The notes under the pieces were generated by a model. The model worked only from the letters and a program-made list of their open reading frames with translations, made no database searches and was not told where the DNA came from. Made by a program: the position numbers and the translations under genes. A stretch of DNA of 64,000 nucleotides from Megalobrama amblycephala (lineage: Eukaryota; Chordata; Actinopteri; Cypriniformes; Xenocyprididae): NCBI RefSeq assembly GCF_018812025.1, contig NC_063045.1, forward strand, positions 20,749,420 to 20,813,419, written 5' to 3'. Position 1 is the first letter of the stretch; every line of letters starts with the position of its first letter. Below, piece by piece: positions 11,601 to 22,618 of the stretch.

Positions 11601-12852
11601 GTGTCCACATTGCTTACATGCTTACCTGTTGTAGCTTATCCAAGTTGTGTGCACAAAATGAGTCATCAGAGAATTAGTCAATGATTTTGATTTTTTTTTT
11701 TTTTTTTCTGTTTTGGCTGAAATATCTTTGATTGCTGAAATTTTAGTGCATCAATACAAACCAGTGTGCAGAAAGATGCAAAAGAAGATATTTTGATGCA
11801 TGTTATAAGAGTGAGAAAAAAAAAGTCAATGAGGTCCAAAATTTGTGTTCCACAGAAGAAAGAAAGTCATACAGGTTTGGTACAACATAAGTAAATTATG
11901 TATAAATTATGCATAATTACATGCAACTAACCCTAAAGCAAACCCTAATCCAAACTCTATTGTTAGTACATGTATTTAATTATTATTACTCACTACCTAA
12001 ATATATAATTACACTGTAACAAGGACACTTTAAAATAAAGTGTAACCGAATTTTTCATTTTTGGATGAACTATCCCTTTTGAAATCTAAAGGAACATCTC
12101 AAGAACTTACCTAGTACAGTCATCACAGTTTTGATGAGTTTGATTGGCGTCCTCTTACGATTTATAGATCCAGAAGTGTGCGCCTTCAAGACTGCAGTCT
12201 TTTTCATCACATAGAGGTATATCCTCAAGTATATGCCCACCATAATGAGAAAGAGCACCAGGTTGGACATGGACCAGAAGATTAGGTAGCTCCGGCTAAA
12301 TATGGGAGCCAGTTTGGAGCACAAGTCCAGACTACAGACGCAGTTCCAGCCCAGACTAGGCACGGCCCCCATGAATATCGATATACCCCACACAAGGGCA
12401 ATCAACAGGGTCACTCGACGTTTGGTGAGGTTACTGTGGACCTTCCAGTTCATGATAGAGATGTAGCGCTCGAGTGCGATCACTAGGAGGTTGGTCAGGG
12501 AAGCGGAGAGACTCGCATCCAGCAAACCCTGCCGAAAGAAGTAGGCTTGAACCGTTAGATCACGAGATATTTTCCCTGTATTGAACATGAGATACACGTA
12601 AGCGATCCCAGCGAGAAAGTCTGAGGCGGCGAGATTGGCGAGGAGATAGTAGAAGGGATAGTGAAACCTTCTGTTTGTCACCACCGCTGCAATGATCATG
12701 GCGTTGGCCACTAGGATGAAGCAACAGCAGATGGATCCAACACACTGAACCAGGATGAGCTGCGTTTTATCCCATTCATCTGAGGTTGTGTTGCTGTTGT
12801 TGTAGAAAAAGTCCATGCGCTGGTCATGGTAGCAAACGTTATTCCTTGCCAT
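5272..12852 (-). CDS. lpar3: Lysophosphatidic acid receptor 3 (LPA3), class A GPCR
   Basis: Plasma-membrane receptor for lysophosphatidic acid that signals through heterotrimeric G proteins. Two coding exons join to 357 aa, close to the 353 aa of human LPAR3: 12852-12111 (742 nt) and 5603-5272 (332 nt). The intron is 6.5 kb and splits a Gly codon in TM6, the position conserved in LPA receptors, with donor TAG|GTAAGT and acceptor TTTTTAG|GAG. The N-terminus (CYHDQRMDFFYNNSN) and the loop HTSGSINRKRTP resemble LPA3 rather than LPA1 or LPA2. Visible class A marks are ERY at the end of TM3, CWTP in TM6 and NPIIY in TM7. LPA3 of human has ERH, so the Tyr is a small difference. The N-terminal NNSNTT region has likely glycosylation sites. 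Its neighbour mcoln2 is also adjacent in human. Confidence 0.96.
5876..6570. mobile_element. Fold-back (long inverted repeat) element in lpar3 intron
   Basis: The left arm (about 5876-6110) and the right arm (about 6330-6570) are inverted copies, so both strands show the same short reading frame with a Cys-containing block. The outer arms share GTCCTGAGCAGTTAAACTGC and its complement. There is no transposase, so this is a non-autonomous palindromic element and not a gene pair. Confidence 0.85.
6571..9292. other. lpar3 intron, no further gene
   Basis: Moderately AT-rich intronic DNA. The only notable structure is the perfect hairpin at 7959-8011. I see no conserved coding segment on either strand. 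Confidence 0.6.
7959..8011. repeat. Perfect 23-bp inverted repeat with 7-nt loop
   Basis: The arm at 7959-7981 is the exact reverse complement of the arm at 7989-8011, separated by TTGTTTT. It lies in the lpar3 intron. It may be the core of a short transposon or a hairpin RNA; the sequence alone does not decide. Confidence 0.9.
9293..9945. mobile_element. Inverted-repeat MITE with internal second palindrome
   Basis: The left end (TAGTTCACCCAAAAATGAAA, then the ACTCACCCTCATGTCGTTCC block) is matched inverted at 9880-9945. Inside, CCTACCCTGTTGACATAGTA near 9474 pairs with its complement near 9650. There is no transposase reading frame. Confidence 0.85.
10895..12110. repeat. Tandem duplication inside lpar3 intron, abutting the donor site
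   Basis: Copy 1 (about 10895-11415) and copy 2 (about 11440-12110) share GTAGTAAAGTTCTTTGGC, TTTAGTGCATCAATACAAAC-like and AAATCTAAAGGAACATCTC blocks in the same order. The last block lies immediately intronic to the lpar3 donor in copy 2; in copy 1 the donor motif itself is not preserved. Copy 2 is longer because it contains the element at 11885-12047. Confidence 0.75.
11885..12047. mobile_element. Short non-autonomous element (TAACACTTTATTTTAAG-ended family), partial
   Basis: Shows the CAAACCCTAATCC core and the end ACACTTTAAAATAAAGTGTAACC. A related but differently broken copy occurs at 15975-16390. It sits in copy 2 of the intronic tandem duplication. Confidence 0.65.
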
Positions 12853-12874
12853 CTTTATATCAAAACAACTATGA
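12111..12874 (-). CDS. lpar3: lpar3 first coding exon (N-terminus to TM6)
   Basis: The acceptor CCTTCCAG ends at 12875 and leaves 22 nt of 5' UTR before the ATG at 12852. It encodes the extracellular N-terminus and TM1 to the start of TM6, ending in KTVMTVLG. This Met fits the family, whose N-termini are short and lack a signal peptide. Confidence 0.93.
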
Positions 12875-13372
12875 CTGGAAGGAAAACAACAAATAAGTGT
12901 ATTGTCTGGGAATATAATAACACTTCAATTATTTCAGTTTGTTTTTCATATGAGTCATTTATAGGAAAACCCATAATTCAAAGACAAAGCGTCATCATGG
13001 CATGACAAAAATGTGATAAACAACATAAAATGCAACAAACACTCATATATACACAACTGAATAATGACAGACAAACTTTTTCAATAAAATACAAATAAAA
13101 GTGATTACGATGGCCCTTTCTGTGTAAGCTTGATGGAATAAAAAACAAAAAAAAGTATTAAGTAAGAAACTTTTCATCTCACAATTCAACTTTTTTCCCT
13201 GAGAATTTCAAGTTTACATGTATGTTTCACCTCAAGACACTACCAAAACAAATCAAATCAATCAAAATTTCACGTGAAATCAATTTTAGTGGCATTATAT
13301 CCTTAAAGCATGACCAAATGTTAGATACTCGTACAATAATGTGCAGTACTAGTCTAGATAAAGCTCTCTTAC
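12875..13372 (-). other. lpar3: lpar3 5' intron
   Basis: Short intron between the probable non-coding first exon and the first coding exon. It has a clean donor at 13372-13371 and acceptor at 12876-12875. No coding content. Confidence 0.6.
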
Positions 13373-13520
13373 CAGTGACAGACTCGTCAGGTTCTCAGTT
13401 CACTCTCCATTAGAAGTTCGACGTATCTCTCAAATCCGGCGTGACTCCACAAACACTAAGCGACTCTCGGTGAAGTGTCTGCTGAAGGAACTTCAGTGAA
13501 GTTTGATCTTGAGAGTTTTA
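13373..13520 (-). other. lpar3: Probable non-coding first exon of lpar3
   Basis: On the minus strand this segment ends GTCACTG|GTAAGAG, a near-consensus donor, and is richer in CpG than its surroundings. The 5' end is not determinable; 13520 is a guess. It would splice to the acceptor just upstream of the lpar3 ATG. Confidence 0.5.
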
Positions 13521-13778
13521 GGGAGGAGAGCGGGAGTCTCACAGACTGTCACTGTGGGCGTGGTCAGCGCACACTGCCTGAAACTATGCTGCTGCTGCTT
13601 TCAATTGTCCGTAAAAAGTAAATAAAACATTATGAAGTTTTCTGAAATTACGTGAACATTGTCATTGTTAATGTTTGAAGAGGAAAGGTGTAATCGTTTT
13701 TAAAGTTCAAACGAAGTCATAATGTCATCAGTCTGTACATGACGCGTTTATGAGTGGACTATTTTGTTTCAGCCTCTA

Positions 13779-13804
13779 TTGCGTAATTGCGTAACGTTAC
13801 GCAA
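13779..13804. promoter_or_regulatory. Triple TTGCGTAA cluster upstream of lpar3
   Basis: TTGCGTAA occurs at 13779-13786 and 13787-13794 and inverted at 13797-13804. The last two form part of a perfect 22-bp palindrome (13785-13806). TTGCGTAA resembles C/EBP and PAR-bZIP sites. It is about 270 bp upstream of the probable lpar3 first exon. Binding is inference. Confidence 0.45.
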
Positions 13805-14187
13805 TTTTACTCAGGTGTGTGAGGTAAAAAGGAGTGTCTACAACACTTAACATATGCAAATTGGGAAAATGTCTTTCGGTGACATTGATAAAGACTTCAT
13901 TTATTCTGATACTCAATATTTTAATTGTTGAATTTAATATTTAAACACAATGACAATGGAGATAACAGAAAATATACCTTTTATAATGTTTATGAACTTT
14001 TTAAAATACTATCTATTGATTATTTATAGTCAGCTACTCAATTTTTTTTATTTTTGTGCCATTGTTCAGAATGTTGCACCTTTATGCTTGATTGCAACTG
14101 TAAAATCTTTTGTGTAGCAAGTTGTTGTCTACCAAAATAAATAAAAATATAAATAAAAAGTCAAATAAAATGAATCAGCATGGGTTA

Positions 14188-15838
14188 CTGGTGGCCTGTT
14201 GCACAAAGCTGGTTTCAGTTTCTACCCAGATAAGTTCAAGATTAGTTTGCGCAAACTCTGTTATTTCGGGCTCATGAAGGTGGATTGGTTTTTAGCGGGT
14301 TTCTATGGTAACTTACCCTATAAGGCTAACCAAAACTGGACCAGCTGTGAGTAAAGTGACATGCATCTGATCCACTCCCCTTGTATCTCTCACTCCAAAT
14401 TAAATCAGTTTATAGTGAAAACATTTTAGAGACAAAATTGCTCATCTTTTGTTGCTAATTATTCATTATATTTATATAAAATAAATTAAAACTATGAATA
14501 ATACATATTTATATAATTAGGCCTATTATATTAATCGACAATATTAAAATTTGCTTTTAAATTAAAATAAATATAATTCATGCATAATATATAAAGCTTT
14601 TAAACAGATTAAGCTTACATGTATTCTTTTGAGCTCTTTGTGAAACTATATTAATTATTTGGCCTATTTGTTTGATTCACATGCATTGATATAGTCAGAT
14701 ATTTTCTTTCAGCTGCCTTCACAAATTTTCACTAAATCTGTTTATTCCTGCTTTGTAAATGTGTTTACTTTCATATTTTGCATGACGATCTCTTAAAGGA
14801 TTAAAGGACCCCATGTCATCCAAGATGTTCATGTCTTTCTTTCTTCAGTCGAAAAGAAATGAAGGTTTTTGATGAAAACATTGCAGGATTATTCTCCTTA
14901 TAATGGACTTCAATGGACTCCAAACGGTTGAAGGTCAAAATTACAGTTTCAGTGCAGCTTCAAAGGACTTTAAATGATATCAGACAAGGAATAGGGGTCT
15001 TATCTAGCGAAACAATCGGTCATTTTCGAAAAAGATAAAACTTTATATGCTTTATGAACACAAATTATCGCCTTGCACGTGGTTCTGCTTTCCGTATTCT
15101 TCAAAAAGCTTACGCTGTATGTCCTACGCCTTCCCTATTCAACTTACGGAATGAACACAGCGCCAGTTCCATTTTTTCCCTAAGTAGAATAGGGAAGGTG
15201 TAGGACATATAGCATAAACTTTCTGAAGAATAAGAAAGTGCGGAAGCACTTGGAAGGCGATCATTTGTTTAAAGCATATACATTTAAATTTTTTTTTGAA
15301 AATGACTGATCGTTTCACTAGATAAGACCCCTATTCCTTGTCTGATATCATTTAAAGTCCTTTGAAGCTGCACTGAAACTGTAATTTTGACCTTCAACCG
15401 TCTAGAGGCCATTAAAGTCCATTATAAGGAGAATAATCCTGGAATGTTTTCATCAAAAACCTTCATTTCTTTTCGACTGAAGAAAGAAAGACATGAACAT
15501 CTTGGATGAGATGGGGGTGAGTAAATTATCAGGAAAATTTTATAAGAAAGTAACTAATCGTGTAATCTTCGGAAGAGACATGAATTGCGCGGCTCTCTTG
15601 CGAGAAGTGAATCAAACTGTCATTCTCCTTGGTCTGTGTGATTGGCTGTTTGCCGCACGTGTCACTTTTTAGAGATGCAAACTCTGGATTAAACCTGAGT
15701 TGACAGAGAAAGTTTATACCGAACGTTGTGCAACAGTTGATCCTGATCTAAACCCGGTTGTATTTATCTGGATTTGTCAACTCCAAACCTACTCTGAAAC
15801 TCAGTTTGTTCAACTAGCTTCATGCAACAGGCCACAGG
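14188..15838. mobile_element. TIR element (GGCCTGTTGCA ends) in duplication copy 1
   Basis: The left end GTGGCCTGTTGCACAAAGCT is matched by the inverted right end, which finishes TGCAACAGGCCAC at about 15838. There is no transposase reading frame; the interior is largely a second palindromic element at 14810-15515. No clean target-site duplication was found. Confidence 0.75.
14810..15515. mobile_element. Large fold-back element nested in the TIR element
   Basis: Two arms of about 330 bp, inverted and highly similar: AGATGTTCATGTCTTTCTTT at the left pairs with AAAGAAAGACATGAACATCT at the right, and GACAAGGAATAGGGGTCTTA pairs inward. The short centre is at about 15140-15180. Possibly of the fold-back type described in teleosts as Angel; the family was not confirmed. 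Confidence 0.9.
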
Positions 15839-15947
15839 TAAATTACAGATTTCGTGTCTGGTTTGGGGTTGAGTTTCATTTCTTATAGAAAGAAGAAGCG
15901 ATACCAAACCCTTCTGATTGATTGGTTTTTTGGAAGAAAAAAAAAAA

Positions 15948-16730
15948 AAACATTGATAAAGACTTAATTTACGTGGGTACACTATTTTAGGGTGCCCTTA
16001 TTACAGTGTAATTATAAATTTAAGTACTGAGTAATATTAATTTACAACATGACAACATGTACTTACTCAAATGTAATGTGTTACAATATGTGTTACTCTG
16101 TAGAAAAGAAACTAATTGCATTACTTAGTTATTTTTTATGGAAAGTAGTGTTACATCACTATAGGAAAACAAAAAGTAACTTGGGTTTGAAAAAGTAACT
16201 CAGATATTTTGTTGTAAATGTTTTACTTTACTAGTTACTTTTAAAAAAGTAATCTGATTACATAACTTCTAATGCGTTACCCCAAACACTGATTACTATA
16301 GGGTTAGGGTTTGGTTTAGGATTAGTTGCTTGTAATTGAGTATAATTTACTGTTATTACTATGTAACGTGTAACACTGTAAAGTGTTACCATTTACTCTG
16401 TTGCTCAATATTTTGGACTTGATCATTTAATATTTATCAAAGTACTATCTATTTATTATTTATAGTCAACTAGTCATCCAGTCCATTGAAAATTATTGTA
16501 AACATACATAAATATTTGATGTTCTGCAAAAAAAGAATAAAATTTAAATTAAATTAAATATACAAATAAAAGACAATAAAAAAAAAAAAAATCTGTATCT
16601 GGGCAAGTAGACCAGGTAAATTACATATTTCATATCTGGTTTGGAATTGAGTTTCATTTCTTATAAAAAGAAGAAGTGAGGCCATCATCCTAGAAACCAA
16701 GCACTTCTGATTTAATTGTTTTTTAAGGTC
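15948..16730. repeat. Tandem duplication, copy 2 (carries a different insert)
   Basis: Repeats the copy 1 landmarks CATTGATAAAGACTT, ACTATCTATTTATTATTTATAG and GTAAATTACATATTTCATAT. It has no GGCCTGTTGCA element at the junction where copy 1 has one, but holds an unrelated insertion at 15975-16390. Confidence 0.8.
15975..16390. mobile_element. Composite insertion: TTACC-ended MITE containing a hAT-like fragment
   Basis: The outer part begins GGGTACACTATTTTAGGGTG and ends TAACACTGTAAAGTGTTACC, a partial terminal inverted repeat, with a GGGTTAGGGTTTGG segment inside. The middle (about 16075-16300) has AAAAGTAACT/AAAGTAATCTGATTAC and GTTACCCCAAACACTG, the end of the hAT-like family also seen at 36279-37049. 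Confidence 0.7.
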
Positions 16731-18600
16731 AAAAAGCACCTTGTGCAAAACTCTCTCTTTTAACAGCCCAAAAACATGTTACCATGTTTCTAGGTGGCAT
16801 TTTAGCATTCAAGCCAACAATGACACCCAAACAAGAAAAACACACACACATAAAGGGCCTCTTTTAGTTTGCAAATACAAAATGATCTTTTATTATCGTT
16901 CATTCCCTCACCCCAGGTCCTTCCCCAGTGAGCAACTATCTACTAAGCCACTCACGTAGGAACTTCCTATGTCTGCCTTCCCTGTTAATTGGTGGATGAT
17001 AGTCATTGTGAGATGTGATTCGCATCATAAAGTAAAATCATTTCCATAAAGACAAAACCTCAGCTATGGGAGTGAACAATGCATTCTAAGAACTCCAGTC
17101 TTGTGCATACACATCACTCCTTACGCACTTCACATATCTGAAGCACAATATTGAGAGACTTTATGTTCAAACTATGTGATTGCAAATGTTCTAAATGCCT
17201 TGGAGGAAAGATGCAAAAGGGCTGATATAAAAACCAACACAAATGTGTAATTTGAAGCGATTCTCTAATGTAAAACATGGGCAGACAATCCAGACGACAC
17301 ATAATAATAATAATAATAATATTATAAAAGATATTTCCTCTAGTTTACAACATTTAATGGGGATAATTTTACAGATGGCGCATCAAGATGCATCAAACAT
17401 CTTTTGTGTTTGCCATTTGACCCTCTTTTTTGCTCTTAATTGCATTGTAATGCACTTTGGCAGATATGATTTGGCATTTACCCATTTGCTAATGCAAGTC
17501 TTACCGGTTTCTAATGAAATTGGCACTAAGTTCTTGCTTTCTGTGTAGTACATGAACCATGTACATGGAGCGGTAAACATGTTCACACAATCTTTCCCTG
17601 ATTAAGTGGCAAATCCATTGCAGTTTTCAGTAGATTCAACGCTGAATCATTTGCAGCAATCAGGTAATGAGAACCATGGTGTCGTCTTTTGGAATCCTGC
17701 AAAAAGGGCACAAATTAAGCATAATGTGAGTTGCCATTCCATATATTTGCAGGTAGGTGTTCATGAACAGTCTTTGAAACAGTTATTGTTGTCTTTGATT
17801 TGGTTGTTTGGTTGCAGTTTTCAAAGGAAGTGAAAGTAAACATTCCTAAAGAAACTTAAAGCGAAATTTGCACATTAGTTTCATGTCATATTAGGTAAAT
17901 TCTTTAGGTAAAGTCCCTGTAGGACCTCAAAAAGTTGGTTTGTTAATACTTTTATACAGCAAAAACACATTAAATTGATCAAAAGTGACGGTACAAAAGA
18001 TTTCCATTTCAAATAAATGCTTTTTTTTTTTTACTTTCTTTGAAAGCATCAAAGAATCCTGAAAAATATGCATCATGGTTTCTGCAAAAATGTTTTAAAC
18101 ATGTTTCATGCGCACCAAATCAGCATATCAGAATGATTTCTGAAGGATCATGTGACACTGAAGACTGGAGTAATGATGCTGAAAATTTAACTTTACCATC
18201 ACAGGAATAAAAAATGTTAAAACATATTTACATATTTTACTGTATTTTTGATCAATCATATAAATGCAGCCTTGGTGAGTGTGTGTATTTGTGTAGGCTA
18301 TATATATGTAAGCAATAAGGTAAGAGAGGCTGTGCTGTGTACTCTGCTTCGCGTCATGCCTAACAGCCGTGACTTATTCATGATACAGGACAGCCTCCCG
18401 TACCTTATTGCTTTTATAAAACGGTTACCACACAATACAAATATTCAAGCCAGAAATATGTACAGTATCAATGCAACTTTCATGAAGGAAACTTTCACTA
18501 AAAGCCTTCCTTCTGCCGGAAAAAATAGTCCCTGACAGTGAACAGCAACAGAAGTTACATTATTACGCCATTAGATGGTGACAAAGACTGTCTTTATGAG
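16731..18600. other. Intergenic, one MITE fragment, no gene
   Basis: No conserved exon was found. At 17930-18285 there is a copy of the CACATGATCCTTCAGAAATC-type MITE with a short (TAA)n at about 17301-17320. The rest is unassigned. Confidence 0.6.
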
Positions 18601-18606
18601 TGTAGG

Positions 18607-19374
18607 TGCGTTCCATTCGACCGTAAGTGGACTGCGAAGTGGACTTCACAGGGTATTTCGCCATCTTAAGTGAGATTCCATTCCGAAGGGAGCGAACATG
18701 TTCAGTTCGAAGGGCACTGCGAACGGCATAGGGAATAAGGGAACATAGATACATCACTTCACAGGAAGTAGAGAGGTAAAATTACCTAACTGTCATTGCG
18801 CACCACGTCACCTGTCAGAACTACGATGAAGCAGAGCCGTTGAAAGAGTTTAACGGCTCTCTGGTTTGAGTATTCATACATTTTATATGAACGAAAGTAT
18901 GAATGGTTATGGCGATGAGTGTTACATTTGTATATTTTATTGTATGAATAGGCATGACAAAGTAAAAGTGTTGAAAAGCAGCTAAGGCTCTATCATTTAT
19001 TTTATTTTATTTAACGTTACCTCAGGAGCGTTTATGCGGCTGTGCGTGGAAAAGAAAGCGCACGAGACCATGGATTAAGAATACATTCATACAGTTAACC
19101 AAATGAGAATTTATTTTCATATGGCATGACAGTTACAGCTTCAAATCCGTTAAGAGTTAATTTTAAATTCGAAAGTAAATTAAAATATCTATTTATTTAT
19201 TTATTTATTTATGTTATCAATCTGCGCGACACTGTCGTTGACTTTCTTTGATGACGTTTGCAGGGCGTTCCAAATGAACGATTATTGTCAGCGAAGTCCA
19301 CTTCAACTGATATACCATGCTCAGGGAGTAGGGAGCAGTGAACACTGCGTAGGGACCCTGTCGAATGGAACGCA
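18607..19374. mobile_element. TIR element (TGCGTTCCATTCGA ends), 768 bp
   Basis: TGCGTTCCATTCGA at 18607-18620 is matched by TCGAATGGAACGCA at 19361-19374. The adjoining bases are also partly inverted (AGTGGACT and AGTCCACTT). The interior has no transposase frame. A clear target-site duplication was not seen. Confidence 0.85.
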
Positions 19375-21284
19375 GCTTGTGTCAGTCAGTAGCGAAGACT
19401 TTTACATTGAAAAGGCTGAATTGTTGTAAACACGGAACAAGACGCAGCTGTCAAATGTTTTGACTAGCGCTGTCAGTCACGGGAAAACCCCTTAACTGTT
19501 AAAAGGACAAGATAATACATCGGACATTTAAACAGATGTTTTATTATGTACATAGAACTGACCTGAAGGAAAATGCTACATCTACATACGCTCAATCTTT
19601 TTCTCACAATACTCTTCTACATAAGATTGAACAATATCAATTGAGAACACACAGTTTACGTTGGTAAGAGTGGTTGCTAAGTGTGTTGCTAAGAGTTGTT
19701 GCTAAGGAACCGTTGGGTGAAGCGGTCATAGCCGTGTTTTATCATGAATAAAACACAGCTATCCACCTGTTTCCGCGGGCCGCTACTGTAAAAGAGAACG
19801 TGGGTACAACTTCCGGTGAGGCGGCGGAAGTAGCATACCAATGGTATTTAGTGTGCTAATTAGCGAAGAGGCTACGTGTTTTTTTTGGTCATTGTTTACT
19901 TTGCAAAGTTGCAAATCTTTATGAGAGATGTCGTTACGGCGCTCAGGGACAACATTTCAGTTTAGTACATTTATTAATTAATAATATCACAATACAATAA
20001 ACAGTTTTCGTGCCCTTAATTGCCCTTTACTTTACTGACCTTCCACAAAAGTGCTGCTGCATGACTAGAGCATCCTGACCCTGCAATACATGAACAACCT
20101 GCTGTCTGTACTTCACCTGTCACTGATGCACCAAAGCCTTATGATGTTATATTTTACTCCTAACGTGTCGTGCGTGCCAGAGCCAGTCGCCTAAAGGCTA
20201 CTGATGTTAACCATTGCGATAAATATACACGTTTATGGAAAATATCAAAGACTGCTTGAGGAACGAAGACAATTCTTATATGATTATAATCGTGTATTTA
20301 TTTAGTTTAATGTTTTATCTGTCTCTTCCCTGTGCCTGTTGATTCCTGACAAATGCATATCTTTCACAGATTCACACACTCCGGTTTACTCGTATAACTC
20401 ATAACTCCTGTTGCCTTCTCATGAGCTCCCTCTGTTGCTCTGGTTGAAAGGATCAGGATAGATAGACAAGAGATCGCGCAAACATCCTCGGATTGCAATC
20501 ATCGCATAATTTAGAGGAAAATAAATGCTCAGAAAAGTGACGTAAACATAGAGTATGTTATCAATATATTTCTAAATGTGTAAGCCTTTGGATTTAAAAG
20601 CCTTAGTGGAGTTGTTTTGTGCATTCTCGTGATCGTAAATAAATGGAAGCAGGCGCAACTGAATAGGTCTGTTAGATTCAGCATGATTGATGTGCACTCC
20701 TGACATAAATTAATACATTACTATTAATGTAACACTTTTTATTGTAAAACATTGTTCAAATATTGATGCTGGAATCTTAATCTTTAAGTAAAAAACAAAC
20801 GTTCGCAAGTTTGGATCGTTAAATCTTGAATGACTGTCAAATGTTGAATGAATGAGTGTCACGTCCAGCTTGTTTACTTCGAACCGGAAGACGCTCCCAC
20901 GTTTGACGCAAGGCCTCATGGGGCGTAGGAAACTTGTGGATAGACCCTTTTCACAGACTGTGATGACGCGTTTTAACGGTCATCAATATTGTAAATCCTG
21001 CAAAATTGTTTTATAATTTCATTTTTTTTTTAAATGTATACATTTATAACACTATACTTAGTATTATATTACCTTTGCATCAAATTACCAAAACTTAGTT
21101 AACACTGCTGTGAGGGTGTTTCTAATACAGCAGCTATGGGAGTGACAGTAAAAATGACATCTTCTCTCTTCTGACTGCCGTTATCAATCGCTCTCTATTT
21201 TTTTCCTATTTATGAAAGTTGTAAAACATTATTTTGGAGTTTTTCTTATGCTATTTGAGCAAATGGAAACACAAAAATATATAT
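19375..21284. other. Intergenic, no gene recognised
   Basis: Contains unassigned sequence with several transposon-like short motifs. No conserved protein segment is visible on either strand. Confidence 0.5.
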
Positions 21285-22618
21285 TTAAAGGTTCGTGTTT
21301 TTTTGAAGCTTTGATTGTGTTTATAGTGTGCAATATAACATGTGTTCATGTTTCGTGTGTAAAAAAACACAGTATTTTTCACATAATTTACTTATCTGTA
21401 TACCGCTGTTTCCACTGTCATAAAAACGGGCTGATGACTTCCTTGTTCTATGAAGTCCCTCCTTCAGAAATACGTAACGAGTTCTGATTGTGCCAGTGGT
21501 TCCTGTGTTGTGATTCGACAGCAGTTTAGCGCATCTTGCCCGGAAAGGTCACGCCTCTTACCATAACGTGGAGATGCAGGCGCTCAGTGTTATTGTAAAC
21601 ATGTCTTTAATTTTACCCTATCAATTTGAGCCGGAATCAGACCCGGTGATTGGACTGCGGGATGAAAATAACAGCGTTTAAATAACAGCGTTTCGACGAC
21701 ATGGCGACAAACACACTCTACAAAAGCAAATCTTGTATATTCCTGTGGGCGGAGGTTAGTCAAAAAACTGTTTTAGTGATGTCATTAAAGAAGGAAGTAG
21801 AGGGTAGTCCAAACTGGCCGTTCGATGCAGTGCCCAAGGAAGTCGACCGGAAGTTGAAGTCGGCCGGGTGCCGCCATCTTGTAGCAGAACTTCACTTGCG
21901 TTAGCATCCCCATTGACTCCCATTCATTTTGGCGTCACTTTGACAGTGAATAACTTTACATCTGAGGCGTTTAAAGACTCCATTTGTCCATTATTTATTT
22001 CTAAAGATACACGACAATGTATAAAGGGCTCCATTACCTTCTATGTTACATTATGGCCCCGTAGATACAGTTTTTGTAAAAATAGGCTAACGATTGCGTC
22101 ATAACCACTCGACTCTCTGTCGCACAGTAGAGAAATTACCGTACAGACAGGAGGAGAAGCTCGCAGGCAATCGGGGAGATGTCAAGAGAGATGGCGTACT
22201 GGCGTTACATTTTAAAATACTATACAAAATAATTAATCAGAATACTTACTCCTGCTTACTCCGTCTCTGCAAGATTAACGATGGCAGTTTGCACGCACAG
22301 CTACTAGAAGATTTACATCTGTCAGACAGGCTTGCTGACGTCATCAAGCTTAGTTTGAGTCTGCGCGTCAGAAACGGAAGTGCTAAAAATCGCTAAAAAT
22401 GGGCTTCACTTGTCTCAATTGATTTCCAATGGGGTCGCTGTGTCCATTTCTTTTACTGTCTATGGTTCGATGTAGGCGACTTCTGTTAAATAAAATATCT
22501 CGCTTGGCATTGAACTTTGAGCTTTAAAATTTTACAGATTTTATTTATACTCTAACAACAACATTACACACTAACTAAAGTTTGAAACATGGGATCACGA
22601 AGAACAGGACCTTTAAAG
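21285..22618. mobile_element. TIR element (TTTAAAGGTYC ends) with a protein-coding relic, interrupted
   Basis: Ends TTTAAAGGTTCGTGTTTTTT and GAAGAACAGGACCTTTAAAG are inverted partners; an opposite-orientation copy lies at 59313-59884. At about 21590-21690 the plus strand encodes LPYQFEPESDPVIG followed by LRDEN, resembling the N-terminus of transposon-associated P2X7-like or zinc-binding proteins of fish. That assignment is by memory of the motif only. A 637-bp insert (21828-22464) interrupts it. Confidence 0.8.
21828..22464. mobile_element. 637-bp hAT-type insertion with 8-bp target duplication
   Basis: Flanked by GTTCGATG at 21820-21827 and again at 22465-22472. The related element at 59313-59884 carries only one copy of this site (inverted, about 59459-59466), giving an empty-site control. 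An 8-bp duplication fits the hAT superfamily. No transposase is encoded. Confidence 0.85.

Larger units (their letters stand above)
13886..15947. repeat. Tandem duplication, copy 1 (interrupted by a transposon)
   Basis: Starts CATTGATAAAGACTT, contains an ACTATCTATTGATTATTTATAG block, and resumes after the insert with GTAAATTACAGATTTCGTGT and GAGTTTCATTTCTTATA. The same landmarks occur in order at 15948-16730, so the segment was duplicated head to tail. Confidence 0.8.
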
